A DNA stretch of 51,473 nt. Origin: JBKBKC01 sp046294265. GTDB lineage: Bacteria; Pseudomonadota; Alphaproteobacteria; Rhodobacterales; Rhodobacteraceae. The notes under the pieces were generated by a model. The model saw only the letters and a list, made by a program, of their open reading frames with translations, was not told the origin of the DNA and made no database searches. The stretch's first letter is position 1. Each line of letters begins with the position of its first letter. The stretch covers positions 1-51,473 of the forward strand of contig JBKBKC010000019.1 of NCBI GenBank assembly GCA_046294265.1. Direction: 5' to 3'. Both the position numbers and the translations under genes were made by a program. This document shows positions 50,551 to 51,473 of the stretch, piece after piece.

Positions 50551-51315
50551 TCAGGCAGTTTCGGTGGATTTTCGGGTGCGGCTTTGCGCCAGACGATAGC
50601 TCTCGCCTTTCATCTCGAGGATGTTGACGTGGTGCGTCAGCCGGTCGAGCAGTGCGCCGGTAAGCCGCTCGGTGCCGAAGGTCTCGGTCCATTCATCGAA
50701 CGGCAGGTTGCTGGTGATCAGGGTGGCGCCGCGTTCATAGCGCTGCGAGATCATCTCGAACAGCAGTTCGGCGCCGGTCTTGGACAGGGGCACAAAGCCC
50801 AGTTCGTCAATGATGAGCAGCTTGACCGCGGCCAGTTGCTTCTGCTGGCGCAGCAGGCGGCGTTCGTCGCGGGCCTCCATCAACTCGTTGACCAGCGCGG
50901 CGGCGATGGTGAAGCTGACCGACATGCCCTTCTGGCAGGCCACCAACCTCAAGCCCAAGGCGACGTGTGTCTTGCCGGTCCCGCTTGGGCCAAGGGCGAT
51001 GACGTTCTCGCGTCTGTCGATCCATTCGCAGCGGGCAAGTTCCAGCACCTGCATCTTGTTCAGCTTGGGGGTCGCCGTGAAGTCGAAGCTGTCGAGGCTC
51101 TTGGTTGCCGGGAACTTCGCGGCCTTGATGCGGCGATCAATCATCCGCCTCTCACGGTCGATCAGTTCGAGTTCGACCAGACGGGCGAGGAACTGGACGT
51201 GATCCAGCCCCTCGGCGGCGCATTTGCGTGCCTGTTCCTCATATTCCCGGAGGAAGGTCGGCAGCTTGAGCGTCTTCAGATGATGGGCGAGCAGGATCTT
51301 CGGGGCCTCGGTCAT
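50551..51315 (-). CDS. istB: IS21-family IstB-like helper ATPase
   Basis: The 254-residue protein begins MTEAPKILLAHHLKTLKLPT and has Walker A GPSGTGKTH, Walker B LLIIDELGFVPLS and the C-terminal LLDRLTHHVNILEMKGESYR. IstB activates the IstA transposase and selects targets. The frame is intact. ATG 51315 overlaps the istA stop (ATGA), the usual coupling in this family. Confidence 0.9.
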   Translation of the reverse strand: MTEAPKILLAHHLKTLKLPTFLREYEEQARKCAAEGLDHVQFLARLVELELIDRERRMIDRRIKAAKFPATKSLDSFDFTATPKLNKMQVLELARCEWIDRRENVIALGPSGTGKTHVALGLRLVACQKGMSVSFTIAAALVNELMEARDERRLLRQQKQLAAVKLLIIDELGFVPLSKTGAELLFEMISQRYERGATLITSNLPFDEWTETFGTERLTGALLDRLTHHVNILEMKGESYRLAQSRTRKSTETA

Positions 51316-51473
51316 TCCGCTGCCGCCGTCATCAGGGCCACATAGCTGGCGGCCTGACCTGCGCCCCCGGCCGTCCCTCGTTCATGACGTGAATCCTTGG
51401 GTTTGATAGATGTCGGTTTCGGGTTGGGCAAGCGCGCCGGGCGCGGAGCCCCCAGGTTGCTCAAGCGCCCGGC
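51312..51473 (-). CDS. istA: IS21-family IstA transposase, C-terminal end (partial)
   Basis: The minus-strand frame from the window edge to the TGA at 51312-51314 reads 53 codons ending GQAASYVALMTAAE, a low-complexity Pro/Arg-rich tail as in IstA proteins. The catalytic DDE region lies beyond the window. Coupling to istB supports the call. Confidence 0.65.
   Translation of the reverse strand, partial: AGRLSNLGAPRPARLPNPKPTSIKPKDSRHERGTAGGAGQAASYVALMTAAAE

Larger units (their letters stand above)
50384..51473 (-). mobile_element. IS21-family element no. 2 (partial, runs off the window)
   Basis: Its inner end TGTCAACGGCGGAGAAAA begins at 50384. It contains a full istB (50551-51315) and the end of istA (51312-51473). 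Its IstB differs strongly from the first IS21, so these are two separate elements. The other end lies outside the window. Confidence 0.82.

Noticed and set aside
1..51473. CRISPR arrays, tRNA or rRNA genes
   Set aside because: Reading through the window I saw no regularly spaced repeats and no cloverleaf or rRNA-like stretch; a tRNAscan-SE/Infernal run would settle it.

Overview
The window is high-GC alphaproteobacterial DNA, most likely from a Rhodobacterales (Rhodobacteraceae) genome. Pointers are GTG starts, clpS beside an RsmC-like methyltransferase, a DUF6455 protein, YqgE, a DacF-type carboxypeptidase with a SPOR tail, and a TTGAC-N4-ATCAA FnrL-like box. This assignment is inference from gene content. 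I see no rRNA, tRNA or CRISPR array.

Layout. (1) 1-1011: an open frame that fuses a relaxase tail (DUF3363) to the C-terminal half of a YhaN-like ATPase. (2) 1008-6629: a TRAP transporter operon (dctP-dctQ-dctM) ending in an AroE-like dehydrogenase, divergent from a Gfo/Idh/MocA oxidoreductase and a HpcH/HpaI aldolase. Together they look like uptake and oxidation of a sugar acid or hydroaromatic acid. (3) 6731-24440: mostly housekeeping genes: DUF393, dgkA, DUF6455 with an FNR box, an M48 lipoprotein, DUF167, an SDR lacking its catalytic Lys, an RsmC-like methyltransferase, clpS, a HAD hydrolase, DacF-SPOR, YqgE, a DsbD-like N-domain protein, an RND efflux pair, an MBL-fold enzyme, a small zincin and gltX.

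(4) 24488-47971: an accessory stretch of about 23 kb, bracketed by the two halves of an IS5-family element and littered with IS3, IS66 and IS110 pieces. It carries an Mla-type lipid transport operon (25648-29969). Next is a LacI-controlled sugar ABC operon with a GH63-like hydrolase and a PIG-L deacetylase (30814-37896). Then comes a catabolic operon of flavin reductase, luciferase-like monooxygenase, amidohydrolase and aldehyde dehydrogenase (38233-42602). Last is a LysR regulator divergent from a polyamine-type ABC importer (42606-47454). The same 12-mer lies upstream of the monooxygenase operon and in the LysR/ABC intergenic region, which suggests one regulon.

(5) 47972-51473: two different IS21-family elements around a 5'-truncated, soluble FtsH-like AAA/M41 protease, whose downstream partner gene is cut after 29 codons by the second IS21.

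The best candidates for something undescribed are the monooxygenase/amidohydrolase/ABC regulon and the LacI/GH/PIG-L operon. The IS5-split island and the damaged FtsH-like protease operon also deserve a second look.
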